Assembly (NCBI GenBank): GCA_023436205.1
Contig: JAEZKC010000106.1
Coordinates: forward strand, 186,001 to 250,000
DNA length: 64,000 nt
Origin: Fibrobacterota bacterium
Lineage (GTDB): Bacteria > Fibrobacterota > Chitinivibrionia > Chitinivibrionales > Chitinispirillaceae
Direction of reading: 5' to 3'
The notes below the pieces were generated by a model. The model saw only the letters and a list, made by a program, of their open reading frames with translations. It searched no databases and was not told where the DNA came from. Every line of letters begins with the position of its first letter. Position 1 is the first letter of the stretch. Below, one piece after another: positions 18,802 to 27,864 of the stretch. A program made the position numbers and the translations under genes.

Positions 18802-19215
18802 CTATTGGATTTGAAGCAGATATTCCTCAAGTACAGGGATATCGGCTGGAGCCCAAATCAGAGTTGTCAGTTCTTTGGGGAAAAGCCAGATAATTTGGGA
18901 ATGTTCATGAGGGAAGGGCTGGCCGCTTTTTATTCTGCAGGTGAAAGGTATAAGTTCGATGCTTATCGAGGGATAGTGATGAATAACAGGTGAAAGTTGC
19001 TTTTCGGTAATTACCTCAATTCCCAGTTCTTCTTTCAGTTCACGGACAAGTGCCGCTTGGGCGGTTTCTCCCGGATCGATTTTGCCTCCGGGAAATTCCC
19101 ACAAACCGGCCTGACTTTGAAGGGAGCTTCGCTGTGCTGCCAGAACCTTGTGATCTTTTTCAATGATGGCGCAGGATACCCGAACCGGTACCCTGCTTTT
19201 AAAATCCTGATTCAT
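18802..19215 (-). CDS. mutT: NUDIX hydrolase, MutT/8-oxo-dGTP diphosphatase-like
   Basis: 137 residues, the usual MutT length. The Nudix box is complete at about 43-65: GGKIDPGETAQAALVREL followed by KEELGIE, containing the REXXEE core that binds Mg2+. The N terminus (VRVSCAIIEKDHKVLAAQRS) and the GLWEFPGGK approach match the MutT/CTP-pyrophosphohydrolase group, which clear 8-oxo-dGTP or modified NTPs. Its start overlaps the stop of the metallohydrolase gene by four bases (ATGA), so it is translationally coupled to it. Confidence 0.85.
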   Translation of the reverse strand: MNQDFKSRVPVRVSCAIIEKDHKVLAAQRSSLQSQAGLWEFPGGKIDPGETAQAALVRELKEELGIEVITEKQLSPVIHHYPSISIELIPFTCRIKSGQPFPHEHSQIIWLFPKELTTLIWAPADIPVLEEYLLQIQ

Positions 19216-20633
19216 GATGCCCAGTCTAGTTTGTCCACAGATATTGCTTCTCCAGGAGCGGGATAGTGCACATTGAGATAACCTTTGCTTCTTAAAGCAT
19301 CTTTGAAGGAAAGTGCCTGATCCGGTTCACCGTGAATGAGGAAGATGTGTTTGAGTTTTTTAGGATCATTCAGATCCACATAATCGAGAAGTTCTCTTCT
19401 GTCGGCGTGCGCGCTGAAGGCATCAATAATTTTAATTTTACAGCGGACCTGATGCTCTTCCCCAAAAATCTTCACCACTTTTTCACCATCCATGATTTTT
19501 CTGGCAAGAGTATCCTTGGCTGCATAACCTACAAACAGAAGAAGAGTTTTTGGATTATGAATATTGTTTCTGAGGTGATGCAGAATTCTTCCACCTTCTG
19601 CCATTCCTGATCCGGAAATAATGACATGCGGGTAAGTTTGTCCGTTAAGCTTTTTGGAATTGTCCACATCGTGTATATAAGTCAGTCTTGAAAATCCGAA
19701 TGGGTCTTCGTGATCGGTGATGAAAAGTCGTTTTGTTTCTCTGTCGAGGTAATCAAGATGAGATCTGAAGACATCGGTTGCATCACAGGCTAAAGGGCTG
19801 TCAACGTAAACGGGCATATCCGGAATGCGGTTCTGGTTGAAGAGCTTGTGAAGGATATAGACCAGCTGCTGTGTACGACCTACAGCAAATGAGGGGATGA
19901 TTACTTTTCCGCCATTTCCGGCCGTATCTCTAATGATACCTGCCAGTTCCTCTTCAACAGCCTCGAAATCGCTATGGTGGCGGTTGCCGTAAGTACTTTC
20001 CATTATAAGCATGTCAAGATCACGCAGTACATTTGGATCATTTGTCAGTGGCATATTGGGTCTGCCAATATCTCCGGTAAAGCCAAGCCGCAAAGGTCTG
20101 AATCCGTTTTCCTTTATTTCCAGGTGAACGCTTGCTGATCCCAGAATATGACCGGCATCCCTTAACATGGCTTCTACGCCCGGCGCTATAGTGAAGGCTT
20201 TATCGAAATCCACTCCCACGAAATGATCCATGGCGTTTTCCACATCGCCGATCGTGTAGAGCGGAATCATTTCCGGAAGATGCTGTCGTCTGCGGATAAC
20301 GTTCACCCATTCCAGGTCCTTTTCCTGGAGAAAAGCCGAGTCGCGAAGCATGATTTTGCACAGGTCAATGGTGGCCTGAGTCGCGTATATCGATCCCTTG
20401 AAACCCTGTTTAACCAGATTGGGAATATTTCCGCTGTGATCGATGTGGGCATGGCTTAGAATCATGACATCGACTTCTGCCGGGTTGAAGAGAAAATTGT
20501 GATTCTTTTCGTATGTTTCCTGGCGCTTGCCCTGATAGAGGCCGCATTCCAGGAGAACTCTTTTCCCGTTGATGGAGACGAGGATTTGGGAACCAGTTAC
20601 TGTTTGTGCGGCGCCGCAAAACTGGATCTGCAT
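19212..20633 (-). CDS. MBL-fold beta-CASP metallohydrolase (CPSF/YsaA-type RNase family)
   Basis: 473 residues. The metallo-beta-lactamase core shows HAHIDH (61-66), a GHILGSA motif and TGDIGR. A beta-CASP insertion follows (SFAVGRTQQL, VDSPLA), then the C-terminal RMMBL segment (SAHADRRELLDY, FLIHGEPDQA). This set defines the beta-CASP RNA-processing family related to CPSF-73; archaeal and bacterial members act as RNA endo- or exonucleases, and the two-zinc site appears intact. Cytoplasmic. GGAAGGA lies about 11 bases upstream of the ATG. It shares a message with the NUDIX gene. Confidence 0.9.
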   Translation of the reverse strand: MQIQFCGAAQTVTGSQILVSINGKRVLLECGLYQGKRQETYEKNHNFLFNPAEVDVMILSHAHIDHSGNIPNLVKQGFKGSIYATQATIDLCKIMLRDSAFLQEKDLEWVNVIRRRQHLPEMIPLYTIGDVENAMDHFVGVDFDKAFTIAPGVEAMLRDAGHILGSASVHLEIKENGFRPLRLGFTGDIGRPNMPLTNDPNVLRDLDMLIMESTYGNRHHSDFEAVEEELAGIIRDTAGNGGKVIIPSFAVGRTQQLVYILHKLFNQNRIPDMPVYVDSPLACDATDVFRSHLDYLDRETKRLFITDHEDPFGFSRLTYIHDVDNSKKLNGQTYPHVIISGSGMAEGGRILHHLRNNIHNPKTLLLFVGYAAKDTLARKIMDGEKVVKIFGEEHQVRCKIKIIDAFSAHADRRELLDYVDLNDPKKLKHIFLIHGEPDQALSFKDALRSKGYLNVHYPAPGEAISVDKLDWAS

Positions 20634-20803
20634 GGTGGTCCGTCCTTCCTAAGTAAGCTCATGATGTTAGCTGTCCAAGCCTGAGGCTTCTCATTAGATT
20701 ATATGGTTTAAGAGTAGAAGTAACAACCAAAAAGAGTTGTGAGATGAGAAGTGAAGAATTTCTGTAGAAAAATGATCGTTTTTTCGGTGTCAGTTAATAG
20801 ACA

Positions 20804-20832
20804 TGAGAACCGGATCATTAAACCGGTTCTCA
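20804..20832 (-). terminator. Hairpin after the envelope lipoprotein gene
   Basis: TGAGAACCGG (20804-20813) and CCGGTTCTCA (20823-20832) form a perfect 10-bp stem with a 9-base loop, 33 bases beyond the stop of the minus-strand lipoprotein gene. No U-run follows, so it may be a terminator or an mRNA-stabilising hairpin. Confidence 0.45.
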
Positions 20833-20864
20833 CGGGGTGCTGGCGGAAGCGTTCTGAAGGCGAG

Positions 20865-21575
20865 TTATTTACCAAGCTGAATAATTCTGTTTGCCCTTTC
20901 TTCGGCGCTCTGCGCTTTTCTTTTGGCCAAAGCTCCCATATCCATTCGAATTTCGTGAGTATCGTTGCCTGTTACATAGAAAATCGAGCGTTCTTCGGGA
21001 TCTACACTGGCTAAATAGATTGCATCGTTGTACAGTATGATGGTTTCTTCCTTTTTGATGCCGTTCTGATAGGTGGTCACTGTATGGGTGCCGGGTTCCA
21101 GAAGTCTGATTCCCCAGTATTCCTCTACTGGCATGCTTGCGGGGCCGGTAATCGTGCCCAGAATCACTTCTGAAGCAATCTCATATCCATAATATGATGA
21201 GACCACGATAAGCATCTTTGTTTTGACGTACCAGTCACTGTAAGACCAGCTCACCTTTGAAAACATAAAAGCATAGTCGCTTATCCCGTCAACGTTGAAA
21301 TCTGCTTTGATATAAGAGGGAAGGTTAAAGGGATCATAGCTGGTTGCCGGGTAAAGTGCTGTTCCGTATCTGCTTACGGGGGGCATACTGTACCCGTAAA
21401 CGGCATCATAGATAAGCTTTCTTACTTGGTAAGGAATATTCACATAGGCATTGATCGAATAGGTTTCATCGTCGTAACCGTACTCATCGTTCTCTTCACT
21501 GGGCACTTCCACGATCATGCAGCCTGTGACGGCCTGCAGTGCGAGTAAAGGGATGATTCTTAAAAGCTTTTTCAT
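20865..21575 (-). CDS. Envelope lipoprotein of unknown function
   Basis: 236 residues from the ATG at 21573-21575, preferred over an in-frame start 48 bases upstream because AAAGGA lies 6 bases before it and the protein then begins with a proper lipoprotein signal (MKKLLRIIPLL, lipobox AVTGC, C19). The mature part has an FNVDGISDYAFM segment reminiscent of calcium-binding FG-GAP/EF-like loops and a glycan-binding-like beta pattern, but no family is recognised. It follows the His/Tyr-rich secreted protein gene by 34 bases and is probably in the same operon. Confidence 0.65.
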   Translation of the reverse strand: MKKLLRIIPLLALQAVTGCMIVEVPSEENDEYGYDDETYSINAYVNIPYQVRKLIYDAVYGYSMPPVSRYGTALYPATSYDPFNLPSYIKADFNVDGISDYAFMFSKVSWSYSDWYVKTKMLIVVSSYYGYEIASEVILGTITGPASMPVEEYWGIRLLEPGTHTVTTYQNGIKKEETIILYNDAIYLASVDPEERSIFYVTGNDTHEIRMDMGALAKRKAQSAEERANRIIQLGK

Positions 21576-21609
21576 ATTTGATCCTTTGATGGATAACAGT
21601 CCTCTGCTT

Positions 21610-22386
21610 TCAATGTCTGACATATTCTCTACCTGAAATAACTTTCATCTCTTTTTCATTGCCTTTATTGCTCTTTTCAACTTTTTTCAAGCTCTTCTTT
21701 GGCTCGCTCTGTCTGGGATTTTCGGAGCTTTTTTTATATGATTCTTTGTGTTGGTAATTATGATCATTTCGATGATTCCGGTTTTTGGAATTGTCGAATT
21801 TATAATCTCTGTGTTTGTCCTCGTTTCTCGGATAATCTCTATGATTTGAATATCTGATTTCGGGTCTGTATTCATAGCGATACACTTTTGGCTGAGCTCT
21901 GCTGAATTTTCTGGGAGGCTCCTGATATTCATAGTAGTAGGAGACTTTCCCACCATCATTTCGCCGATACCGTTTCCAGTTGTGACTTTGCCTGGGCGCT
22001 TTGTGGAAAACATGTTTGTGGTGAACGTGGCAGGAGGGATGGCAAACTTTTTCCACCACCGCCCAAGGTGCGAAGAACCATACACTGTTTACAGGATGGA
22101 AAGTGACTCTGCGATAAACCAGAACTCGTGAGGAACCTCTGACGGTCCACTGATATTCCATGCTTACCTTTGAATACCCATCATCATTGCAGTCTTCAAA
22201 CCAGGAATCGCCCTCGATTACATAATCATTATGGTCGTACCCATTATCATGATAGCAGTGATCTTCATCGCTTCCCTGGAAAATCAGGTCAAAGTTATCA
22301 CCTGATAATCGTAATCTGATGCTGCTATCTGCCCATACACTGACAGGAAGTATCACACTGATTGCGAGAATGATAGCCGATTTCAT
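21610..22386 (-). CDS. Secreted basic His/Tyr/Arg-rich protein
   Basis: 258 residues. A signal peptide (MKSAIILAISVILPVSVWA) is followed by a folded-looking acidic region (about 20-105) and a long low-complexity basic tail (about 150-258) rich in Tyr, Arg, His, Asn and Lys. A His/Cys cluster (VCHPSCHVHHKHVFHK) sits at about 113-130 and could bind metal. No known family. The tail composition suggests an extended peptide that binds a polyanion or the cell wall. AAGGAG precedes the ATG. First gene of a two-gene operon with the lipoprotein. Confidence 0.6.
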   Translation of the reverse strand: MKSAIILAISVILPVSVWADSSIRLRLSGDNFDLIFQGSDEDHCYHDNGYDHNDYVIEGDSWFEDCNDDGYSKVSMEYQWTVRGSSRVLVYRRVTFHPVNSVWFFAPWAVVEKVCHPSCHVHHKHVFHKAPRQSHNWKRYRRNDGGKVSYYYEYQEPPRKFSRAQPKVYRYEYRPEIRYSNHRDYPRNEDKHRDYKFDNSKNRNHRNDHNYQHKESYKKSSENPRQSEPKKSLKKVEKSNKGNEKEMKVISGREYVRH

Positions 22387-22699
22387 AACCTACTCCTTTT
22401 TAATTTCATTAAGGCAAATCGCCTGTTATCAGCTTCTGTAATAATGACGAATCGTGCGGTAAAATCCGCTCGGGATTTTTATACTGATGATTTTCGGGGT
22501 GAGACATGCCCGGGACATTGGTTTGTAATTTGTTACAAATCAAGATCTTAGGTAATGTTGGCAGGAGAAAAGTTTCTTAGGTTTGCATTATTATCAAGCG
22601 CGCCTAAAAAACGAATTTCCTACAAATTGCACGATTTCCTACCGTTTTCCAAATACATCATGGACTCTGCATTTATTTTAAAAGTGAAATCAATACAGA
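22387..22699. other. Divergent intergenic region upstream of the Kef-type antiporter
   Basis: These 313 bases separate two divergent transcription units and should hold both promoters. They contain the palindrome described at 22522-22539 and an imperfect direct repeat (CGAATTTCCTAC near 22612 and CGATTTCCTAC near 22632). No gene is seen. Confidence 0.6.
22522..22539. promoter_or_regulatory. Operator-like palindrome TTTGTAA-N4-TTACAAA
   Basis: Two perfect 7-base inverted half-sites separated by TTTG, about 160 bases before the antiporter start and 140 before the divergent gene. Size and symmetry suit a dimeric repressor; which one is unknown. Confidence 0.4.
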
Positions 22700-25183
22700 A
22701 TGGAGGCAAGCCTGTTTCATCTTCCGTTTACTGATCCGGTACTTATCTTTGCCAGTGTCATGCTGCTTATACTTCTGGCCCCCATGATGGCTCGCCGCTT
22801 TCGCTTGCCGGAAGTGGTCGGTTTACTTGTAGCGGGAATAATGGTGGGACCGCATGGCCTTGGCATTCTTGCCCGGGACAATACTATCGATCTTCTTGGA
22901 ACCGTCGGTTTGCTTTTTATAATGTTTATGGCGGGATTGGAAATTGATCTCATTCAAGTTGGCCGTAATAAAACTCATACGGTTGTGCATGGTCTGACCA
23001 CATTTATTGTTCCACTTGTGATGGGGACAGTGCTTGGCATCAGTATTTTTGAGATGTCCATTCCAGTCGCTCTTCTGCTGGCCAGCATGATCTCTTCCCA
23101 TACTCTGGTCACATATCCAATTGTAAACAAGCTCGGGCTATCCAGGAGCCCCTCAGTTACTACCGCCATTGGGGGAACAATCATCACCGATACCCTGGCT
23201 CTTTTGATTCTGGCGATCGTGGCCGCATCGAGCACCGGAGAGATCACTGCCTATTTCTGGTTGCGTCTTTTTATATCGATACTGGTGTATGTTTCCGCCG
23301 TGATCATTGTGATACCGCGATTGGCGCGCTGGTTTTTCCGTTCACTTGACGTAGATGAAAATGTGGAGTTTGTATTTGTAATCGCGATTGCTTTTCTGAT
23401 TGCTTTCCTTGCACATCTGGCTCACCTGGAGCCCATTATCGGTGCATTCCTTGCCGGACTGATTTTTAATTCCTTTATTCCTGAAAAAAGCCTTTTGATG
23501 ACCCGCATCAGGTTTGCGGGGGATGCTCTGTTTATTCCCTTTTTTCTACTTTCAGTGGGGATGCTTGTCAATGTCAAACTTCTTTTCACCGGTTGGGAGG
23601 CATGGGTGGTCTCTATAGGCATGATCACGGTGGCAGTTGCAGCCAAATATTCTGCAGCCGATCTCTCCGGAAAGGTGCTGCGTTTTCGCCGGGAAGAGAT
23701 TCTGCTTATATTTGGATTGACTGTTAATCAGGCGGCGGCAACTCTGGCTGCAGTGCTTATCGGATTTGAACTGGGGCTCTTTACAGAAAATATCATTACT
23801 GGAACAATTCTTATGATTGCAGTTACCTGTGTAGTGGGGTCGATTGTAACGGATTACGCCGGAAGGCGGGTGGCACTCCACGAGCAGCTGACTGAAGTAT
23901 CTTCTGCATCATATCAGAACAGAATCATGATTCCGATGGGTGGTCGCGAGGGGGCAAAGGAGCTGCTTGACATAAGCTTTCTTTTGAGGGAACGGGGAAG
24001 TCAGGAACCAATTTATCCCCTCAGGGTTGTGGAGGAGGGAGGAGATTCGGACAAGCAGGTGATAGCTGCCGAAAGAATACTGGCTCATTCGGTTGTAAGG
24101 GCAATGGCAGCAGCTGTTCCGGTTATGCCAATCACCAGTGTGGATATCAATGTGCTTTCGGGTATACTCAGGTCGATAAAGGATTATCGCATTTCAACTC
24201 TCGTTCTAGGCTGGGATGGAAAGGTGGGTGTTAAGACGAGAGTTTATGGTCACATCATTGATACAGTTGTAGAACGTAGCAGACAGATGATTATCATCAA
24301 CCGGTTCACTCAGAGGATTAACTCTGTAAATCGTCTGGTGGTGGTGCTTCCACCTTTTGCCCACAGAGAGGTTGGATTCGACCAATTTACATCGGTAGTA
24401 AGAAATCTCTCTTCTCAGGCTGCGGCGTCCTTACTTTTTATCTGCGATTGCGGAACTCAGGGTGCCGCTCAGGAGCTTCTGGATCACATGAAAAGTTCAC
24501 TTAAGACCGAGTTTGCATCCTACCCGTCATGGAAGGAGGTGCAATCTGTTGTAAGTTCACTACTTAAGGCTGACGACTGGCTCCTCCTCATGAGTGTGCG
24601 AAAAGGAGAGATCGCCTGGCAGCCGACACTCGACAGGCTTCCGCAGCAGATGGCTTCCGCCTTTCCTGAAGCACCTTTCTCTGTAATTGTAAGCCCGACT
24701 GAAAAATGGGTTTACATGAAAACGCCGGAAACGACATCCCGCATTTTCAATATTTTTCCAAAAGAGCGGATACTGCTTTCAATTGAAACTGAAAGCAGCC
24801 GGGATGTGATCCATAGGCTTGTTTCAACATATTTGGCTGATAATAAAGAAAATGAGTCTCTTGTCATGGAGCTTTACAAAATGGGTCAGAATGAGCCTGT
24901 TGAGCTTGTGCAGGATGTGGTATTCCTTCATACCTATGTGAAAAATCTGAAGGAGACGATGTCTTTTCTGGGGGTAACCTCCAGGCCGCTCGATATACCA
25001 CTGGCTTCAGGTGCTCCTCATGTGGTGATCATTCTGCTTGATCCCGAAGGCCAGGATCCAGCCAAACATCTGGAATCGCTTGCCAACATTGCTAAACTGA
25101 TCCGTATTCCTGATGTGGTTACGCTTCTTCGACAATCCCTGGATTTCGAAGCGCTGGTGCAGTCCATTGCCGACAGGGAGTGA
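22700..25183 (+). CDS. Cation:proton antiporter, Kef/CPA2 family with C-terminal USP-like domains
   Basis: 827 residues. The N-terminal ~390 residues carry 12-13 membrane segments with the CPA2/Kef signatures RLPEVVGLLVAGIMVGPHGLG, the ISSHTLVTYPIV segment and HLEPIIGAFLAGL. The C-terminal ~420 residues are cytosolic, starting NRIMIPMGGREGAKELLDI, which resembles a universal-stress-protein repeat; at least two such repeats seem present, with a second at about 530. There is no Rossmann TrkA-N domain as in KefB/C. Probably exchanges K+ or Na+ for H+ under nucleotide or stress control. The start lacks a strong ribosome binding site. Confidence 0.88.
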   Translation: MEASLFHLPFTDPVLIFASVMLLILLAPMMARRFRLPEVVGLLVAGIMVGPHGLGILARDNTIDLLGTVGLLFIMFMAGLEIDLIQVGRNKTHTVVHGLTTFIVPLVMGTVLGISIFEMSIPVALLLASMISSHTLVTYPIVNKLGLSRSPSVTTAIGGTIITDTLALLILAIVAASSTGEITAYFWLRLFISILVYVSAVIIVIPRLARWFFRSLDVDENVEFVFVIAIAFLIAFLAHLAHLEPIIGAFLAGLIFNSFIPEKSLLMTRIRFAGDALFIPFFLLSVGMLVNVKLLFTGWEAWVVSIGMITVAVAAKYSAADLSGKVLRFRREEILLIFGLTVNQAAATLAAVLIGFELGLFTENIITGTILMIAVTCVVGSIVTDYAGRRVALHEQLTEVSSASYQNRIMIPMGGREGAKELLDISFLLRERGSQEPIYPLRVVEEGGDSDKQVIAAERILAHSVVRAMAAAVPVMPITSVDINVLSGILRSIKDYRISTLVLGWDGKVGVKTRVYGHIIDTVVERSRQMIIINRFTQRINSVNRLVVVLPPFAHREVGFDQFTSVVRNLSSQAAASLLFICDCGTQGAAQELLDHMKSSLKTEFASYPSWKEVQSVVSSLLKADDWLLLMSVRKGEIAWQPTLDRLPQQMASAFPEAPFSVIVSPTEKWVYMKTPETTSRIFNIFPKERILLSIETESSRDVIHRLVSTYLADNKENESLVMELYKMGQNEPVELVQDVVFLHTYVKNLKETMSFLGVTSRPLDIPLASGAPHVVIILLDPEGQDPAKHLESLANIAKLIRIPDVVTLLRQSLDFEALVQSIADRE

Positions 25184-25357
25184 GTGATTCGAAAAAGTTC
25201 AGCACCTGCCGGCACTAATAGTAGTTCCCGCACGAAATCAATCCTGTGCAGCTGGAATCTTCACAATCAGAAATAGTATATTGTACATCTTTTACTTTTG
25301 CAAACTGCAGAAGGCTTCCATGGCGAAGCACTAATTTACTTTTCCTAGTGAGAGGGT

Positions 25358-26146
25358 ATGAGCAGTCCATCATTGTATGATTATCCGGAAATTTATGATT
25401 CCGTGAGAGCTCCCGATTCAGAAACATTTGAAAGTATTTACAACCTGATCTGCAGCCAGTTGGGTCGTCGGCCACAGTCGGTTATGGATCCGGCCTGCGG
25501 GCCTGCCACATGGCTTGCCCAGTTTGCCCGTGAAGGCATCATGGTGGCGGGAAATGATATCTGCGAAAGCATGATCGCAGCGGCTCAGGAAAAATGCAAT
25601 GGCCAGGCGCTTGAATTCAAAGTGGGTGATATGCTTGATCTGCGTCTGTCGACTGGGCCCTATGAGGTGGTATTTGAGCTTGCCGGGACATGCGGAATGC
25701 TCTCCAATGAGCGGGATTTCAGGAAATTGTTGGGATCAATAGTGGAGCACACAGCTCAGAACGGGCTTATCCTGCTTACCGTATTTTTCGATGATGGAAG
25801 ATACGATCATTATCCCTGGCTTGTGGGGGAATGGGGTCCATTCAGCATTAAATCTGGAGGAAAGGCTTGGCTTCGCTATGAGGTTCTCAGCTCAGATATG
25901 AAGAGAAACATCGATCGGGTGAGGCGTACGGTAAAGACCATTGATGTTGACGGTTGCTGCCCGAATCTGGTTGATGAATACGATATGTTTTCCTGGAAAG
26001 AGGAGCATTTCTGGAATGTGGTCGGTGAATACAGAGACCTGGAATTTATCACTGCATTTCAGTATGATGAGCCCAGCGGAATCAGCAGCTCGCCCAGAGG
26101 GGATTTTATTGGTGAAACGACAGTGGTGTTCAGAAAAAGGGGCTAA
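25358..26146 (+). CDS. Class I SAM-dependent methyltransferase
   Basis: 262 residues with a Rossmann-fold methyltransferase core. Motif I is VMDPACGPATWLAQFA, motif II includes VAGNDICESMI, and KVGDMLDLRLSTGPYEVVFEL provides the acidic loop and motif IV region. The opening LYDYPEIYDSVR is typical of small-molecule methyltransferases of the Methyltransf_25/41 type. The substrate cannot be deduced. A GAGAGG box precedes the ATG and the gene is followed by a strong terminator, so it is monocistronic. Confidence 0.88.
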   Translation: MSSPSLYDYPEIYDSVRAPDSETFESIYNLICSQLGRRPQSVMDPACGPATWLAQFAREGIMVAGNDICESMIAAAQEKCNGQALEFKVGDMLDLRLSTGPYEVVFELAGTCGMLSNERDFRKLLGSIVEHTAQNGLILLTVFFDDGRYDHYPWLVGEWGPFSIKSGGKAWLRYEVLSSDMKRNIDRVRRTVKTIDVDGCCPNLVDEYDMFSWKEEHFWNVVGEYRDLEFITAFQYDEPSGISSSPRGDFIGETTVVFRKRG

Positions 26147-26255
26147 GTCTCTTTTTCTGATGCTTCTTGGGGTTGGTTGCTCGTTTTAAATCAGCTTAAT
26201 TTCCCAAATAAGTTATTGATTTTCCTGAAGTTATTAAGGTTCCGACCCTAAATAC

Positions 26256-26296
26256 AAAGCGCCCCGTCAGGATTTTCCCGAAGGGGCGCTTTTTTC
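26256..26296 (+). terminator. Intrinsic terminator between convergent genes
   Basis: AAAGCGCCCC (26256-26265) and GGGGCGCTTT (26283-26292) make a perfect 10-bp GC-rich stem with a 17-base loop, followed by a T-run (TTTTTT through 26295). It serves the plus-strand methyltransferase gene; a run of A bases on the other side is too weak for a good minus-strand terminator. Confidence 0.85.
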
Positions 26297-26313
26297 AACC
26301 GATTCGATTCTGT

Positions 26314-27612
26314 TTAGCGATCGATGTAAACCAAACCTTCACTGGTGATTGCAGCGATCTGGTTCTCAATCAGAGCCATATCGAGCAGTCTTCCCTTCAT
26401 CTCGATTGAACGCACGTATTCACCCTTATCTGCGCTCAAAACAGTAATGGCCTCAATGCCCTCTTTGCTGGTTGGAGAGCTGAGATAGACGTGTTTTTCA
26501 TCAGCAAGGATCAGATTACCGGTAGTGGTGCGGTATCCGAAGGGCCAGCTGTTTCCATAACGCAGACCGCGTGCCTGTGAGCAGTACAGAGCCTGACCGC
26601 CACTGATTGCCCAAAGCTGTTTTCCCTTTAGAGAAAAAGCGATGAGATCGGTATTGGTTGCGACAAAGATTTTATCCCCTCCGGCAGTGATTGCACCAAA
26701 ACCGCTTTTTTTGTCTTTCTTGTATTTTTTGCCGAAGTTTTCCTTGAATTTCTCGGGACTTACAGATTCTACCACACCATAGCGGTCTGGGGGCTCAGAA
26801 TTGCTGGTGTTCTCAGTGGCGAAATAGAGGTTGTCCTTATAAACAATGGGACCAGCAGAAATGCGTCCGAATGTGGAGAGCAATCCAAACCCGTTTTTGT
26901 GCTTGAGTTTCTTGCCGGTCTGATCGATTTGATTCATCTCAAAAAGAGATCCGGCATAGTAACCGTCCTGATAAGCGGCTGGTGAGAGGGGGAGACCGTT
27001 ACGAACATATTTACCGTAGAGTTTGGACATGAAGCTGGCGTTCATGATATCCTGTTTGGCGATGAAATGTCCGTCGTTGATATCGTAGATTTCCATGTCC
27101 AGGCCGCGGCTAACCGCTACGGAGCTGGAGCTTATGGCTGGAGCAGAAATGGCAGTTTCTGTCGACTGAGCGTTAACTGTCCACTTTTCATTGCCGGAAA
27201 GATCGATCAGTCCCAGTTTGGAGTCTTTGTAGTTTGGTACACTAGCGGCATTGAAAATAGCTGAAGACCAGAAACCTGCTTTGTCTGAACCTTCATAGGC
27301 ATAGGAACTCCAGGCGATGTAGCCGCGATCAAAACTGACTTTTCTGACCGGAGCCTCAGGAAGTTCGTGGAACCATAGCTTATTGACTGACTTAAGCATT
27401 GTGATACCTTTGGTGCTTGCGATAATCAGCGTATCATTTCTGGAGATGAGACTTGTGGGTGATCCGGCTTCTTCTGCACTGTAACCGGCGGTTTTACTTG
27501 ATACTGCCATTTCAAGTTTGGTGTGTTTAAGCCCGCTGGCGCAACCGGTCAGAATCGATGCTGCTGCTACAACGCCAAGAAGCGAGAGATGCTTGATACT
27601 TTCTCTTCTCAT
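26314..27612 (-). CDS. Lipoprotein with PQQ-like beta-propeller
   Basis: 432 residues. A lipoprotein signal ends in ILTGC (C24). The mature part shows repeated blades of the quinoprotein/BamB-like type, with recurring W-containing segments (LSGNEKWTVNAQS, LKGKQLWAISGG) and the recurrent pattern of short strands separated by polar loops. BamB-like propellers act as scaffolds in the envelope; PQQ binding is not indicated. The closest role is unclear because the protein does not carry strong BamB-specific motifs. AAAGGG precedes the ATG. Confidence 0.75.
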   Translation of the reverse strand: MRRESIKHLSLLGVVAAASILTGCASGLKHTKLEMAVSSKTAGYSAEEAGSPTSLISRNDTLIIASTKGITMLKSVNKLWFHELPEAPVRKVSFDRGYIAWSSYAYEGSDKAGFWSSAIFNAASVPNYKDSKLGLIDLSGNEKWTVNAQSTETAISAPAISSSSVAVSRGLDMEIYDINDGHFIAKQDIMNASFMSKLYGKYVRNGLPLSPAAYQDGYYAGSLFEMNQIDQTGKKLKHKNGFGLLSTFGRISAGPIVYKDNLYFATENTSNSEPPDRYGVVESVSPEKFKENFGKKYKKDKKSGFGAITAGGDKIFVATNTDLIAFSLKGKQLWAISGGQALYCSQARGLRYGNSWPFGYRTTTGNLILADEKHVYLSSPTSKEGIEAITVLSADKGEYVRSIEMKGRLLDMALIENQIAAITSEGLVYIDR

Positions 27613-27864
27613 AAAGTGCCCTTTGATGTTAAGTGTTTGAGTGATGAAAGAGTATCCGGTACGAATCTGAAGAGTTTTCAGATGGTTAATATGCTACAAA
27701 ATGGAGGGCCACACAATAGCATAAACTAGTGATATCAATGAGAATCTTGAGGCTGAAAAAAGGTATTGTCGAGGCGGGCGGAAGAGGGAAAATTGATCGT
27801 AACTTGAAGAAAGTCAATGAGATGAGAAGAAGGGTCGTGCGAACTTTTGACCCTGTGCAGTATC

